A stretch of 64,000 nucleotides of DNA. It comes from a gamma proteobacterium HTCC2207. GTDB lineage: Bacteria; Pseudomonadota; Gammaproteobacteria; Pseudomonadales; Porticoccaceae. Shown here piece after piece: positions 54,902-63,898 of this stretch (position 1 is the stretch's first letter; every line of letters starts with the position of its first letter). The DNA lies in the NCBI GenBank assembly GCA_000153445.1, contig CH672397.1:230930-294929 (forward strand). The letters run 5' to 3'. The notes under the pieces were generated by a model. It ran no database searches. It was not told where the DNA came from and saw only the letters and a program-made list of their open reading frames with translations. The position numbers and the translations under genes are program-made.

Positions 54902-54939
54902 AGGCATTTTTTTAGAGCGACTTTTTTAGAGTCACTTGA
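54884..54939. repeat. tandem repeat, 4 units of 14 bp across the epmC stop
   Basis: Units TTAGAGGCGCTTGT, TTAGAGGCATTTTT, TTAGAGCGACTTTT, TTAGAGTCACTTGA, then a decayed fifth TTAAAAGCGCTAAC. The first is coding; the second begins at 54898 and includes the epmC stop codon (54899-54901). Confidence 0.88.
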
Positions 54940-55053
54940 TTAAAAGCGCTAACCTTTAAAGAATTTATATTAGAAGTACTTATTGTAAAAGCTTATAGCC
55001 AGTGGCAAAAATCGCCAAATTTCAGACTTACGCAGGAGCGCAACGGATCTATT

Positions 55054-55959
55054 ATGCAGGCTTATCTTATCGACTCATCTATCTACATTTTTCGCAGCTA
55101 TTTTACGCTGCCTGAAAATTGGCAGGCCCTCGATTCAGGGCATTCAACCCATGCAGTCTATGGCTTTACCGCCTTTCTGTTGGATATGTTGCGCAATAAG
55201 AACCCAGAGCATCTGTTCTGTGCCTTTGATGAAAGTTTAGGCAGCGGCTTTCGCCACCAGCTCTGTTCAGACTATAAAGCTAATCGTGAGCTCCCGGATG
55301 AGGCGCTGGCCTTTCAGCTAAATGCCTGCCGCCAGCTCTGTCGAGTCCTAGGGATTGCCGAGATGGCGTCTGACACTTATGAAGCGGACGATCTGATCGG
55401 CGCGGTGGCCAAGAACGCGAGATTGGCTAATAGCCAGCCTGTAGTGGTTACTCGGGATAAGGACTTGATGCAGCTGATCGAAGCCGAGGATCTGTTTTGG
55501 GACTTTGGCAAGGCACCGCCGAAAACCCAGCGTCAGGTAGAAAAAGACCTCGAGATTGGCTGTCAGCAGATGGCAGACTTTTTGGCCCTGACTGGTGACA
55601 GCAGTGATAATATAGCCGGCGTGCCTGGAGTAGGCGCCAAGACAGCAAAGCAGTTGCTGCTGCATTTTCCCGATATAGACGCTATTTTGGATCACCTAGA
55701 TCAGTTGCAGGACTTGCCGATCCGCGGCGCCAGCAAACTAGCAGACAAGATTGATAACCACCGCGACCAGCTGCTACTGGCCCGACAGCTGACCACTATT
55801 TGTACTGATATAGCCGAAGCGCCAAAGCTGGAACAGATCGCCTGGCAGGGCATAAATCTCAATGCCTTTGATCTGTTTTGCGAGGAGATGGGTTTCGCAG
55901 GCAAGTTTCATGACCGCGCCAAACAGTTGCGTGGACGGCAGCTCACACCGAGCTGGTAG
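55054..55959 (+). CDS. xni: flap endonuclease Xni (ExoIX-like)
   Basis: This 301-residue protein resembles the 5'-3' exonuclease domain of DNA polymerase I. It begins MQAYLIDSSIYIFRS and contains FDESLGSGFRHQLCSDYKANR, DTYEADDLIGA and VVTRDKDLMQLI, which carry the metal-binding acids, then the H3TH motif GVPGVGAKTAKQLL. It would process flaps or gaps. E. coli Xni lacks some of the acidic residues of the full nuclease; more of the acids seem kept here. It precedes pdxB by 41 bp. Confidence 0.88.
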   Translation: MQAYLIDSSIYIFRSYFTLPENWQALDSGHSTHAVYGFTAFLLDMLRNKNPEHLFCAFDESLGSGFRHQLCSDYKANRELPDEALAFQLNACRQLCRVLGIAEMASDTYEADDLIGAVAKNARLANSQPVVVTRDKDLMQLIEAEDLFWDFGKAPPKTQRQVEKDLEIGCQQMADFLALTGDSSDNIAGVPGVGAKTAKQLLLHFPDIDAILDHLDQLQDLPIRGASKLADKIDNHRDQLLLARQLTTICTDIAEAPKLEQIAWQGINLNAFDLFCEEMGFAGKFHDRAKQLRGRQLTPSW

Positions 55960-56000
55960 AGCAACTTAATCTCGGCTTTGAATAGCCCTCAGGAGTCTTT

Positions 56001-57098
56001 TTGAAAATCGTAGCGGATCAAAATATGTTGATGGTGGACCAGTTCTTCGGAGAATATGGCTCTGTTACATATGTTCCTGGCCGCTCACTTTGTGCTGCGG
56101 ATATCGCCGATGCGGATGTTCTCCTTGTGCGTTCTGTGACTCAGGTTAATAGGGCACTGTTAGAGGGCTCATCGGTCTCATTTGTCGGCTCTGCAACGAT
56201 TGGAACGGACCATATAGATGAGGATTATTTAGCCCAGAACGGCATAGACTTTGCCTATGCGCCTGGCTGCAATGCCGATGCCGTGGTGCAATATGATTTG
56301 TCTGTGCTCAGTCGCTTACAGGCTAACTGGCAGCAGTGCTCTGTCGGTATAGTGGGCTGTGGCAATGTGGGTGGTCGCCTGTATCGCGCGCTGACCGACC
56401 TCGGCGTTAGTTGCGCGGTCTACGATCCATTCTTAAGTGCTGACTCAGGAATCAATCTAACGGATTTCGATACTGTGCTGGGCCGCGATATTATCTGTGT
56501 GCATACCCCCTTGACCACCTCAGGCCGCTATCCAACAGAGCATTTATTCAGTGCTGAGGTGTTGGGCCGAATTAATCCTGAGAGCTTATTAATTAATGCT
56601 GGGCGCGGCGCGGTTATTGATAACGCCGCATTGCTCGCGTTGCTTGAGAGCGGTTCTCCATTAAGAGTGGCGCTGGATGTATGGGAGGGAGAACCCAGTA
56701 TAAATCTGTCGCTAATGGAAAAGGTTGCACTGGCGACGCCGCACATTGCAGGTTATAGCGTTGAGGGCAAGGTCAGGGGCACGGAGATGCTTGCTGAGGC
56801 CTTTAAACAGTTGGCTGATGCTGATGCTGAGACGCTTACAGAACAGCCTAAAACAGTCGCTACGCTTACTGCAGAGACAGTTAGTGAATTGATATTGGCG
56901 AGCTATGATGTGGCTGAAGATGACTTGAGAATGCGCTCAGCCCTGAATGCCAGTTCCGATGTGGCTCAGGCCTTCGATCTGTTGCGCAAGCAGTACCCAG
57001 AGCGCCATGAGTTCAGTCGTTATAAATTCAGCGTCGAAACTCAACAGGCTCAGCCTGAACTAATAGCTCAGGCGCTCAAGCTGGGGTTTCGCGAATAG
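56001..57098 (+). CDS. pdxB: erythronate-4-phosphate dehydrogenase
   Basis: This 365-residue NAD-dependent 2-hydroxyacid dehydrogenase belongs to the DXP-dependent pyridoxal phosphate pathway. KIVADQNMLMVDQFFGEYG at the N-terminus, VGIVGCGNVGGRLYRAL, and the active-site Arg, Glu and His in INAGRGAVID, DVWEGEP and TPHIAGYS fit PdxB. The TTG start is preceded by AGGAG at good spacing. Its last 23 bp overlap the 3' end of the convergent alaA. Confidence 0.93.
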   Translation: MKIVADQNMLMVDQFFGEYGSVTYVPGRSLCAADIADADVLLVRSVTQVNRALLEGSSVSFVGSATIGTDHIDEDYLAQNGIDFAYAPGCNADAVVQYDLSVLSRLQANWQQCSVGIVGCGNVGGRLYRALTDLGVSCAVYDPFLSADSGINLTDFDTVLGRDIICVHTPLTTSGRYPTEHLFSAEVLGRINPESLLINAGRGAVIDNAALLALLESGSPLRVALDVWEGEPSINLSLMEKVALATPHIAGYSVEGKVRGTEMLAEAFKQLADADAETLTEQPKTVATLTAETVSELILASYDVAEDDLRMRSALNASSDVAQAFDLLRKQYPERHEFSRYKFSVETQQAQPELIAQALKLGFRE

Positions 57099-58350
57099 CG
57101 GCTGTTAGCGAGTTAGTCCCAGAGGTGACGCGCACTCTTTCAAGAAAGGTTGCCAGGCGCCCAATGGCTTCAATTAGCTGGTCTTTGTCAGGCAAAAATA
57201 CAATCCTAAAATGCTGAGTTCCAACCATATTAAAAGCACTGCCCTGAACCAATAGAACACGTTCCTGTTTAAGTAGCTCTAGGACCAGATCTTCATCGTC
57301 AGCAATTGGATACATAACCGGATCCAATTTTGGAAACAGGTACATAGCCGATTTGGGTTTCACACAGCTTACGCCGGGAATCTGGGTGATCAACTCATAG
57401 GCTAAATCGCGTTGAGCCAGCAGTCTGCCGTTAGGCAATATCAAATCATTAATACTCTGGTAGCCACCCAGTGCTGTCTGCACGGCAAGCATTGCCGGTA
57501 CATTGGCACAGAGGCGCATAGAAGCAAGCATTTCGAGCCCTTCGATATAGCTGCGGGCATTGTGTTTGGCACCGGATGTAATCACCCAGCCGGAGCGGAA
57601 TCCGGCAAGTCGATAGGTCTTTGATAAGCCATTAAATGTCAGGCAGAGTACTTTTTTAACCAGAGTCGCTAGGGGGATATGCACTGCATCATCGTAGAGA
57701 ATACGATCGTAAATTTCGTCGGCAAATACCACCAGATTGTATTTTTCCGCCAGGCTAACTATCTGCTTAAGATTGTTTTCGCTGTACACCGCACCGGTCG
57801 GATTGTTAGGGTTAATAACTACTATACCGCGGGTATTAGCGGTGATCTTACTTTCAATATCGGCAACATTGGGCTGCCAGTTATCATCTTCGTTGCACTG
57901 ATAGTGCACCGGCGTGCCACCGGCCATGGACACCGCAGCAGTCCACAGTGGGTAGTCCGGGGAGGGTATCAGTACCTCATCGTCATTGTTAAGCAGCGCC
58001 TGCATTGCCATCACAATCAGCTCGCTGACACCGTTGCCCATAATCACATCATCGACGACAACATCCGCTATGCCTTGGGTCTGAGCTCGCTGCATAACGG
58101 CTTTGCGCGCTGAGAAAAGGCCTTTTGAATGACAGTAGCCCTGAGCTTCGCGAAGATTATGAATAACGTCGTGCATGATTTCATCCGGGGCATCAAAGCC
58201 AAAGGCACCCGGGTTGCCAATATTTAGCTTAATTATGCGTTGGCCTTCGTCTTCAAGCAGGTTAGCATGATCGAGAACGGGGCCGCGGATGTCATAGCAG
58301 ACATTAGCGAGCTTGAGCGATTTTTTTAATTCAGGCATGAAATGCTTCAT
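57076..58350 (-). CDS. alaA: alanine transaminase AlaA
   Basis: This 424-residue PLP aminotransferase makes alanine from pyruvate and glutamate. LENVCYDIRGPVL-like N-terminus (LANVCYDIRGPVLDHAN), NPNNPTGAVYS, ADEIYDRILYDD and NGLSKTYRLAGFRSGW with the PLP lysine are almost the same as E. coli AlaA. The C-terminus runs about 20 residues past the usual end and overlaps pdxB. The start at ATG 58350 could be ATG 58338 four codons on. Confidence 0.93.
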   Translation of the reverse strand: MKHFMPELKKSLKLANVCYDIRGPVLDHANLLEDEGQRIIKLNIGNPGAFGFDAPDEIMHDVIHNLREAQGYCHSKGLFSARKAVMQRAQTQGIADVVVDDVIMGNGVSELIVMAMQALLNNDDEVLIPSPDYPLWTAAVSMAGGTPVHYQCNEDDNWQPNVADIESKITANTRGIVVINPNNPTGAVYSENNLKQIVSLAEKYNLVVFADEIYDRILYDDAVHIPLATLVKKVLCLTFNGLSKTYRLAGFRSGWVITSGAKHNARSYIEGLEMLASMRLCANVPAMLAVQTALGGYQSINDLILPNGRLLAQRDLAYELITQIPGVSCVKPKSAMYLFPKLDPVMYPIADDEDLVLELLKQERVLLVQGSAFNMVGTQHFRIVFLPDKDQLIEAIGRLATFLERVRVTSGTNSLTAAIRETPA

Positions 58351-58443
58351 TGAATAAGTGGTTTAAATATTAAGCGCGACACCTAGATCGTGCAGTTGCA
58401 AGCTCCATTGTAGCTAAATAATATCCTTGTGGGGGAGGCTGTA

Positions 58444-59184
58444 ATGAAAATAATAAGTTGGTCGGGGCAGGCTGGTTTACTTCTGACTGTCTTCAGTACT
58501 GTCGGATATCGTGTCGAATTATTGTACTTTAGGTTAGCCTTGTTACTTCTCGCCGCCGCACTTGTAGTGTGCTGTCTGGTTGTTCTAGTAGAGTTTGTTT
58601 TATTAAGTAGCGCTGCGGTTAAAAAAAGACCTTTGCGCCTAGAGTACGCATTACTCGCTGTATGCTGCGCCATAGCTCCTTGCCTTACACTCTATATGGT
58701 CGGCATCGACGGTATCAGAGCACCTAGGATTCACGACATAACCACTGATACGGTTAATCCGCCAAAGTTTATTTTTACCCGAGAGGACGAGGGTTTTCGT
58801 GAAAATTCATTGGTTTACGGGGCCGACCAGCTCAGTGCCGAGCAGGTAACGGCTATACAGCGTGAAGCCTACCCTGATATCAGCACTGTGACCGTGCAGC
58901 TTGCGGCACGCAAGGTTTATCAAAAGGCGTTATTTGTCGGTAGTCTGCTGGGATGGAAAATTTCCTCCAAGGACGCCTCTATACTGCAATTTGAGGCCCA
59001 GACAATCACGCCCCTGTTTGGATTTGTCGATGATATTGTGGTGCGTATTGCGGCCTTAGACGAGCATTCAAGTACCATTGATATTCGCTCAGTGTCAAGA
59101 GTGGGGGTCACTGACTTAGGGGCCAATGCAAAACGTATACGGCTTTTTTTCAACAAGCTAGAGCAAGAATTAATTATTCTTTAA
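58444..59184 (+). CDS. DUF1499 membrane protein
   Basis: This 246-residue protein has three hydrophobic segments near the N-terminus (about residues 10-28, 31-60 and 70-90), then a soluble DUF1499 domain (PDISTVTVQLAARKVYQKAL ... FGFVDDIVVRI ... IDIRSVSRVGVTDLGANAKRI). The function of DUF1499 is unknown. The ATG 58444 start is supported by GGGGGAGG. It lies upstream of the tRNA pair. Confidence 0.82.
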   Translation: MKIISWSGQAGLLLTVFSTVGYRVELLYFRLALLLLAAALVVCCLVVLVEFVLLSSAAVKKRPLRLEYALLAVCCAIAPCLTLYMVGIDGIRAPRIHDITTDTVNPPKFIFTREDEGFRENSLVYGADQLSAEQVTAIQREAYPDISTVTVQLAARKVYQKALFVGSLLGWKISSKDASILQFEAQTITPLFGFVDDIVVRIAALDEHSSTIDIRSVSRVGVTDLGANAKRIRLFFNKLEQELIIL

Positions 59185-59211
59185 ACCAGTTAAAAATAAG
59201 CGCCAATAGGG

Positions 59212-59240
59212 TTGACAGTTTATCTGTAGCTCAATAGAAT
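59212..59240 (+). promoter_or_regulatory. strong sigma70 promoter for the tRNA operon
   Basis: TTGACA (59212-59217), a 17-bp spacer and TAGAAT (59235-59240), followed by GCGCGCC, a GC-rich discriminator typical of stringently controlled promoters. Confidence 0.88.
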
Positions 59241-59261
59241 GCGCGCCTCCTAGCCAGTACC

Positions 59262-59337
59262 GTCCCGTTCGTCTAGAGGCCTAGGACACCGCCCTTTCAC
59301 GGCGGTAACAGGGGTTCGACTCCCCTACGGGACGCCA
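59262..59337 (+). tRNA. tRNA-Glu (anticodon TTC)
   Basis: A 76-nt cloverleaf with acceptor GTCCCGT/ACGGGAC, anticodon loop CTTTCAC in a CCGCC/GGCGG stem, T-loop GGTTCGACTC and encoded CCA. Confidence 0.97.
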
Positions 59338-59367
59338 TTTTTATACAGCACTTATGGATAAGTGTTT

Positions 59368-59442
59368 GCGGGAATAGCTCAGTGGTAGAGCACAACCTTG
59401 CCAAGGTTGGGGTCGCGAGTTCGAACCTCGTTTCCCGCTCCA
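59368..59442 (+). tRNA. tRNA-Gly (anticodon GCC)
   Basis: A 75-nt cloverleaf with acceptor GCGGGAA/TTCCCGC, anticodon loop TTGCCAA in an AACC/GGTT stem, T-loop GTTCGAACC and encoded CCA. Same transcript as tRNA-Glu, 30 bp on. Confidence 0.97.
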
Positions 59443-59447
59443 ATACT

Positions 59448-59477
59448 AAACGCAAAACTTCGGCTTTGCGTTTTTTT
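59448..59477 (+). terminator. Rho-independent terminator of the tRNA operon
   Basis: AAACGCAAA and TTTGCGTTT form a hairpin with a loop containing TTCG, followed by seven T residues. Confidence 0.9.
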
Positions 59478-59606
59478 ATGCCTGGGGTTTAGTCCTTTAA
59501 ACCCCGCCTTAGTTATCTCTGAGAACGCGCTCTAAAAAAGCTCCAGTAAAAGTTTTAGCCTGCTATCTCTGCATCGTCATCGGTCATACGAATGAGTTTA
59601 AGTCGC

Positions 59607-60740
59607 TTATAGGTCGAAGAATTGCTTTATTTCATCTTCTTTAGATTGAGCATCGCGCATGCCCATGGCGATCAGCTTGCGACAGAAACCGGGCTCAAAT
59701 AGTAGGTAGCTGGCAGCACTGGACCCGCCACCCTGAGCTGTAGCACCCGTTAAGCTCAGAAAAATGCGCAGGGACCTTGGCAGCTGGTGTAAATGCTCCT
59801 CGGCGATACTGTCGATGGATTCCGTGGGGGATATAGACAGCACCTCAACCGGATTTAAATCAGTGATATTGTTTTTCTCGCGCAGGGATTGGGGCAGGGC
59901 ACCGGCTAGGCGATTGATATTACTCAGGGTTTCTAAGTCACTCTCAACGGCATCAATAAAGGCGCTGTTAAACATATGCCCAACAATTTGGGCCGTGGAG
60001 GGGGAGTGTTCTAATCCGGCAGGCACCTTGCTGCGGGTTGCATTGTCGCTGACGCCGACAATTAATAGTTTAGACGCGCCCATATGCAGTGCCGGGCTGA
60101 TTGGCTTGAGCTGGCGTACCGCGCCATCGCCGAAGTAGTCATTGTTTATCTTTACCGCAGGAAATAGTCCGGGGATAGCGGTTGAGGCCATCAGATGATC
60201 AATACTCAGGGGGATATGTTCGCCGCGGCGACGGGAGCGATTCCAGGCGGCTATTCGTTCCTGTCCCTGATAAAAGGTGACTGACTGACCGCTGGCATAG
60301 CTCATTGCTGTGATGGCGATAGCCTCCAATTCGCCATTGCTAATTGCTGTATCCAGGTAGTCAAATTTGACATAGCTATCCATCATCTTGCGCAATGGGC
60401 TGTTGTCGAGCAGCGATACTGGTTTGCCGATGCCATATCCGCTGTGAACAAATGAGGCCATTATATGGAAGGTATTTTTTAATACCCCCAGGGCGTCGGT
60501 GCGATAGACATCTGCTGGTGTCAGTTCATTCCAGATGCGTTCCAATTTGCTGGTGCGCAAACGAAAGGGCCCGGCCCGTCCGGCAATCGACAGTGCATTG
60601 ATGGCACCGGCAGAGGTGCCGCAAATAATCGGAAAGGGGTTGTACACTGATCTCGGTAATATACTGGCAATACCTTTCAAAACACCCACTTGATAGGCGG
60701 CTCTGGCGCCGCCTCCGGTCAAAACTAAGCCTTTGCTCAT
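59607..60740 (-). CDS. patatin-like phospholipase
   Basis: This 377-residue patatin-family acyl hydrolase has the oxyanion motif TGGGARAAYQVG at residues 8-19, nucleophile GTSAG (Ser about 43), and DGAVRQ with the catalytic Asp near residue 215. It would release fatty acids from membrane phospholipids in or from the cytoplasm. It follows a flavodoxin-like gene by 2 bp on the same strand. No signal peptide. The natural substrate is unknown. Confidence 0.87.
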   Translation of the reverse strand: MSKGLVLTGGGARAAYQVGVLKGIASILPRSVYNPFPIICGTSAGAINALSIAGRAGPFRLRTSKLERIWNELTPADVYRTDALGVLKNTFHIMASFVHSGYGIGKPVSLLDNSPLRKMMDSYVKFDYLDTAISNGELEAIAITAMSYASGQSVTFYQGQERIAAWNRSRRRGEHIPLSIDHLMASTAIPGLFPAVKINNDYFGDGAVRQLKPISPALHMGASKLLIVGVSDNATRSKVPAGLEHSPSTAQIVGHMFNSAFIDAVESDLETLSNINRLAGALPQSLREKNNITDLNPVEVLSISPTESIDSIAEEHLHQLPRSLRIFLSLTGATAQGGGSSAASYLLFEPGFCRKLIAMGMRDAQSKEDEIKQFFDL

Positions 60741-60742
60741 GG

Positions 60743-61201
60743 TTAAAAGATTCCTAAGGACAGACCTGCGGCCATGGCTAGACCGAACTCTTCACATTGT
60801 TCTAAGTGTTGCTGATTAATATCGCCTTTGGCGATTAATGGCTCGTTGATTTTGCGCAATGGGTAACCGATGGCAATGCGATCGATCTCGCGCACAGCGC
60901 CGCTGCCATCATTGCCGGCGCTGATAAATAGAGCATAGGGTAAATTTAGTTGGAAGGGCTCTGCTGGGTAGTAGGTGCGATCAAAAAAGTCCTTGAGGGC
61001 GCCGCTCATGGTGCCAAAATTCTCCGGCGTGCCAAAAAGCAAGCCATCAGCCCAGCGCAAATCCTTTAAATCGGCATCAAAGGCACTTAGCAATCGGGTT
61101 TCTACATCTGCCTCTTGCGTTGATCCCCGCATAACGGCCTCCGCCATCTGGCCAGTATTGCCGGATTGGGTGTGATAGATAATCAGCAGATGTTTCTTCA
61201 T
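60743..61201 (-). CDS. flavodoxin/WrbA-like NAD(P)H-dependent oxidoreductase
   Basis: This 152-residue flavodoxin-fold protein has the FMN phosphate loop YHTQSGNTGQMA (about residues 9-20) and GTPENFGTMSGALKDFFDR, typical of the NADPH-dependent FMN reductase/WrbA group. It would bind FMN and reduce quinones or a similar acceptor. It is followed closely by the patatin gene, so they are probably one operon. Specific role unknown. Confidence 0.85.
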   Translation of the reverse strand: MKKHLLIIYHTQSGNTGQMAEAVMRGSTQEADVETRLLSAFDADLKDLRWADGLLFGTPENFGTMSGALKDFFDRTYYPAEPFQLNLPYALFISAGNDGSGAVREIDRIAIGYPLRKINEPLIAKGDINQQHLEQCEEFGLAMAAGLSLGIF

Positions 61202-62188
61202 CGGTTAAACCCACTATTCGACAAGAGTGCGGCGGAGTCACATTTTTTGGCGCCACTCGGGACTACAGTGTTTACTCGTTGTCAGTCTTGTTTGTCCAGC
61301 CTAAGCAGGCTGTTAGCGGTGTAAGTGTAACGGATATCTCTTTAGAAGGATCTATCTTGAGCTACTTGATTACGCTATCTCTGGGTGTCTTTTCGGTTGC
61401 CTGGTGGCCTTGGTTACCAAGCTTTTGGGTCAGCCTCGGCCTATTTATTGTGCTGCTATCGCTCTGTGCCTTTTTCCGTCTTAGAGGGTCGATTTGGCTT
61501 GTATCTCTGAGTGCTGGAATGCTCTGGGGTATTTTTTACGGCCATCAAATACTCAATAAAAGTTTGCCTGAACAATTCAGTGGAGAAGAGATTTTCAATC
61601 TCGGGACGGATTATCAGTTTAGTGGACAGTAATTCTGCTCGCAGTCGTTTTAGTTTTGCCGCTGAGTCCATGCAGCTTATGGGTGATACCGATTCGCAGT
61701 TTGCCCCGAGTGACATTTTACTTAGTTGGTATGCTGCAGAGACTCTGCACCCAGGGCAGCGCTGGCAGCTGGTGGTGCGCTTGCGACGCCCTCGAGGCTT
61801 TGTTAACCCCGGAGCATTTGATTATCAAAGTTGGCTACTACAGCAGGGCTATAGCGCCACCGGTTATGTGCGTTCGCCAGAGCTTGCCAGGCAGTTGTCG
61901 GAGGCCAGACTTTTTAGTGGCGGCTATATTGCCTCAGTGCCGGCGCAACTAAGGGCAACAATTCAACAATCTATCGAGCAAGCAGAGCTGTCGCCGCGTG
62001 GCCGCGCTGTGCTCTTGGCTTTGAGTATCGGCGATAAGCGACAGCTCGCCAGTTGGTGGCAGGATCTAGCGCGCTTGGGCATAGTTCACCTGCTGGTTAT
62101 CTCAGGCCTGCATATAGGTCTTGTGGCGTTATTTGGAGCTGCCTGCGGCAAGGGGCTGGCGCGGCTGATGATTCTTGCTATAGGCTTG

Positions 62189-62236
62189 TTGAGAAGTTTA
62201 TTGAGAGCCTTATTGAGAGTCTTATTGGGTTCTCTA
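62189..62236 (+). repeat. in-frame tandem repeat, 4 units of 12 bp, in comEC
   Basis: TTGAGAAGTTTA, TTGAGAGCCTTA, TTGAGAGTCTTA and TTGGGTTCTCTA encode LLRS-LLRA-LLRV-LLGS in a linker after a membrane helix. Confidence 0.85.
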
Positions 62237-63681
62237 TTCAATCGGCAACTAAGTCACTTTGCACTGCAGCTGCCTAGTCCATCGTTACACTGGCTACCGC
62301 CAATTAGCGGTTTACTGGCCGCTGCCGCATACAGCCTTTTGGCCGGGTTCTCTCTGCCTACACAGCGCGCATTAATTGCTGTGGTAGTGGTGGTGTTAGC
62401 AAAGCTCTGCTTTCGCCGAATTCAACCCTTTGTCTGCTTGGTATGGGCCTTGACCCTGATTGCGCTATTGCAGCCCTTGGCGGTATTGAGTGCAGGTTTC
62501 TGGCTTTCATTTACTGCCGTGGCGATTTTGATTGCTTGGTTCTCCCCTTGGCAATCGACGGATCCTTGGTGGGCGAAAAAGCGTACTGTCACAGCCCAGT
62601 TGGCTCTACTACTGGTTATGGCGGTGCCACTACTGCTTTTTATGGGCCGTCTGTCATGGTTGGCGCCGCTGGTAAATTTGGTTGCTGTGCCCTGGGTGTC
62701 TCTGGTGACTGTGCCCACTGTGCTACTCGGTTGTCTTCTTTTGCCGATCTCAACTAATACTGCCGAAACGATTTGGAAAGTCTCCGATTGGTCCGTACAA
62801 CTGCTGTGGCAGTTTTTGGATCTATTGCCGTCGAATCAGGGCTTTTTAGTTTCTCCTGCCGGCACATCCAGTTTGATTTTGCTCACTGGGTTGCTGGCTG
62901 GGCTGTGTTTTATGTTGCCGTGGAAATTTTATGAGAGATGGCTCGGCATACTGCCTTTGGTGCTATTGCTAGTGCTCAGTGAGAAGCCCAAGTTTGGCTT
63001 AAGAGTAACGGTTCTGGATGTGGGGCAGGGGCTTGCCGTAGTGGTTGAAACCGATCAACGGAGTTTGCTCTACGACAGCGGCGCGCAATTTAGCCCTGCC
63101 TTCAGTGTCGGCAGTGGCATTATTGCGCCCTTTTTGTGGCAGCGGGGTTGGAGAGCTATTGATACCACCGTTATAAGCCACGAGGATGGCGATCACAGTG
63201 GTGGCTTTGCTGCTCTGCAGGAACTCGATGGCGCTGGGGTGAAGTGCTTTTCGAGGTGCTATCACCAGAGCCTGAAGTGGAACCGAATGCCTATGCAGAG
63301 GGTGCTAGTCAGGGTGGCTTCGCTGTCAGTGGTAATAATAGCTCCTGTGTTCTGCGAATACGCTGGCGGGATATTCAGGTGCTGTTGCCAGGAGATATCG
63401 AAAGCGCTGCAGAATATCAGCTGCTCCACTCAGGTAGGCTTAATAGTGCGCGGATGGATTTATTGATCGCACCCCATCACGGTAGCAAGACGTCCTCTAC
63501 GCCACGCTTTGTTCAGCAATTACGCCCCAAAAATGTGGTATTTTCGGCGGGATTCCAACACCAGTTTGGCCATCCTCATCCCTCGGTCACAAAACGTTAT
63601 GACGCTGTACAGAGTCAAATTTGGAATACTGCGGAGCAGGGTGCTATAACATTTGAGTGGTTAGATTCTAGTGAGGCTACT

Positions 63682-63753
63682 AGACAGCACTCTAGGCAGC
63701 ACTGTAGGCAATATTTTAAAGAGCACTCTATAGAGCATTCTAAAGAGCCCTGT
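63682..63753 (+). repeat. in-frame tandem repeat, 6 units of 12 bp, at the comEC 3' end
   Basis: Units of the AGACAGCACTCT type encode RQHS, RQHC, RQYF, KEHS, IEHS and KEPC. They make a charged tail not expected in ComEC. Confidence 0.85.
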
Positions 63754-63898
63754 AAAAAACTGGCTGGAGCGTTAAAAATCACCACAGCCCGCGGCCAAGC
63801 GCAGCGCTGGTGGCGCTAGGCATGGATTGTAGATTTTGCCCGATGACCTTTTATGGTAGAGTCTCGATTCCAATTTAATCGACTCAATGGAAGACACT

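Larger units (their letters stand above)
61357..63819 (+). pseudogene. comEC: comEC/rec2, broken by a frameshift and an internal deletion
   Basis: This is the DNA-uptake channel of natural competence, split over three frames. Part 1 starts at TTG 61357 after AGAAGGA (N-terminal TM helices) and ends SLPEQFSGEE; the frame then shifts by +1 near 61585-61595 to FSISGRIISLVDSN. Part 2 carries the competence domain (LLVISGLHIGLVALF) and the start of the metallo-beta-lactamase domain ISHEDGDHSGGFAAL. At about 63205-63220 the frame changes again to CSAGTRWRWGEVLFEVL, and about 25-30 residues that normally lie between are missing. The last part has APHHGSKTSST. The C-terminus carries a 12-bp tandem repeat. 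Two separate lesions suggest decay, though assembly error cannot be excluded. Confidence 0.8.

Noticed and set aside
59484-59505. Hairpin GGGGTTTA...TAAACCCC as a second tRNA-operon terminator
   Set aside because: No U-tract; the preceding hairpin with seven T residues is sufficient.
61511-61640. Programmed +1 frameshift in comEC
   Set aside because: No recognisable slippery motif or stimulatory structure, and a second lesion with a deletion further on makes simple decay more likely.
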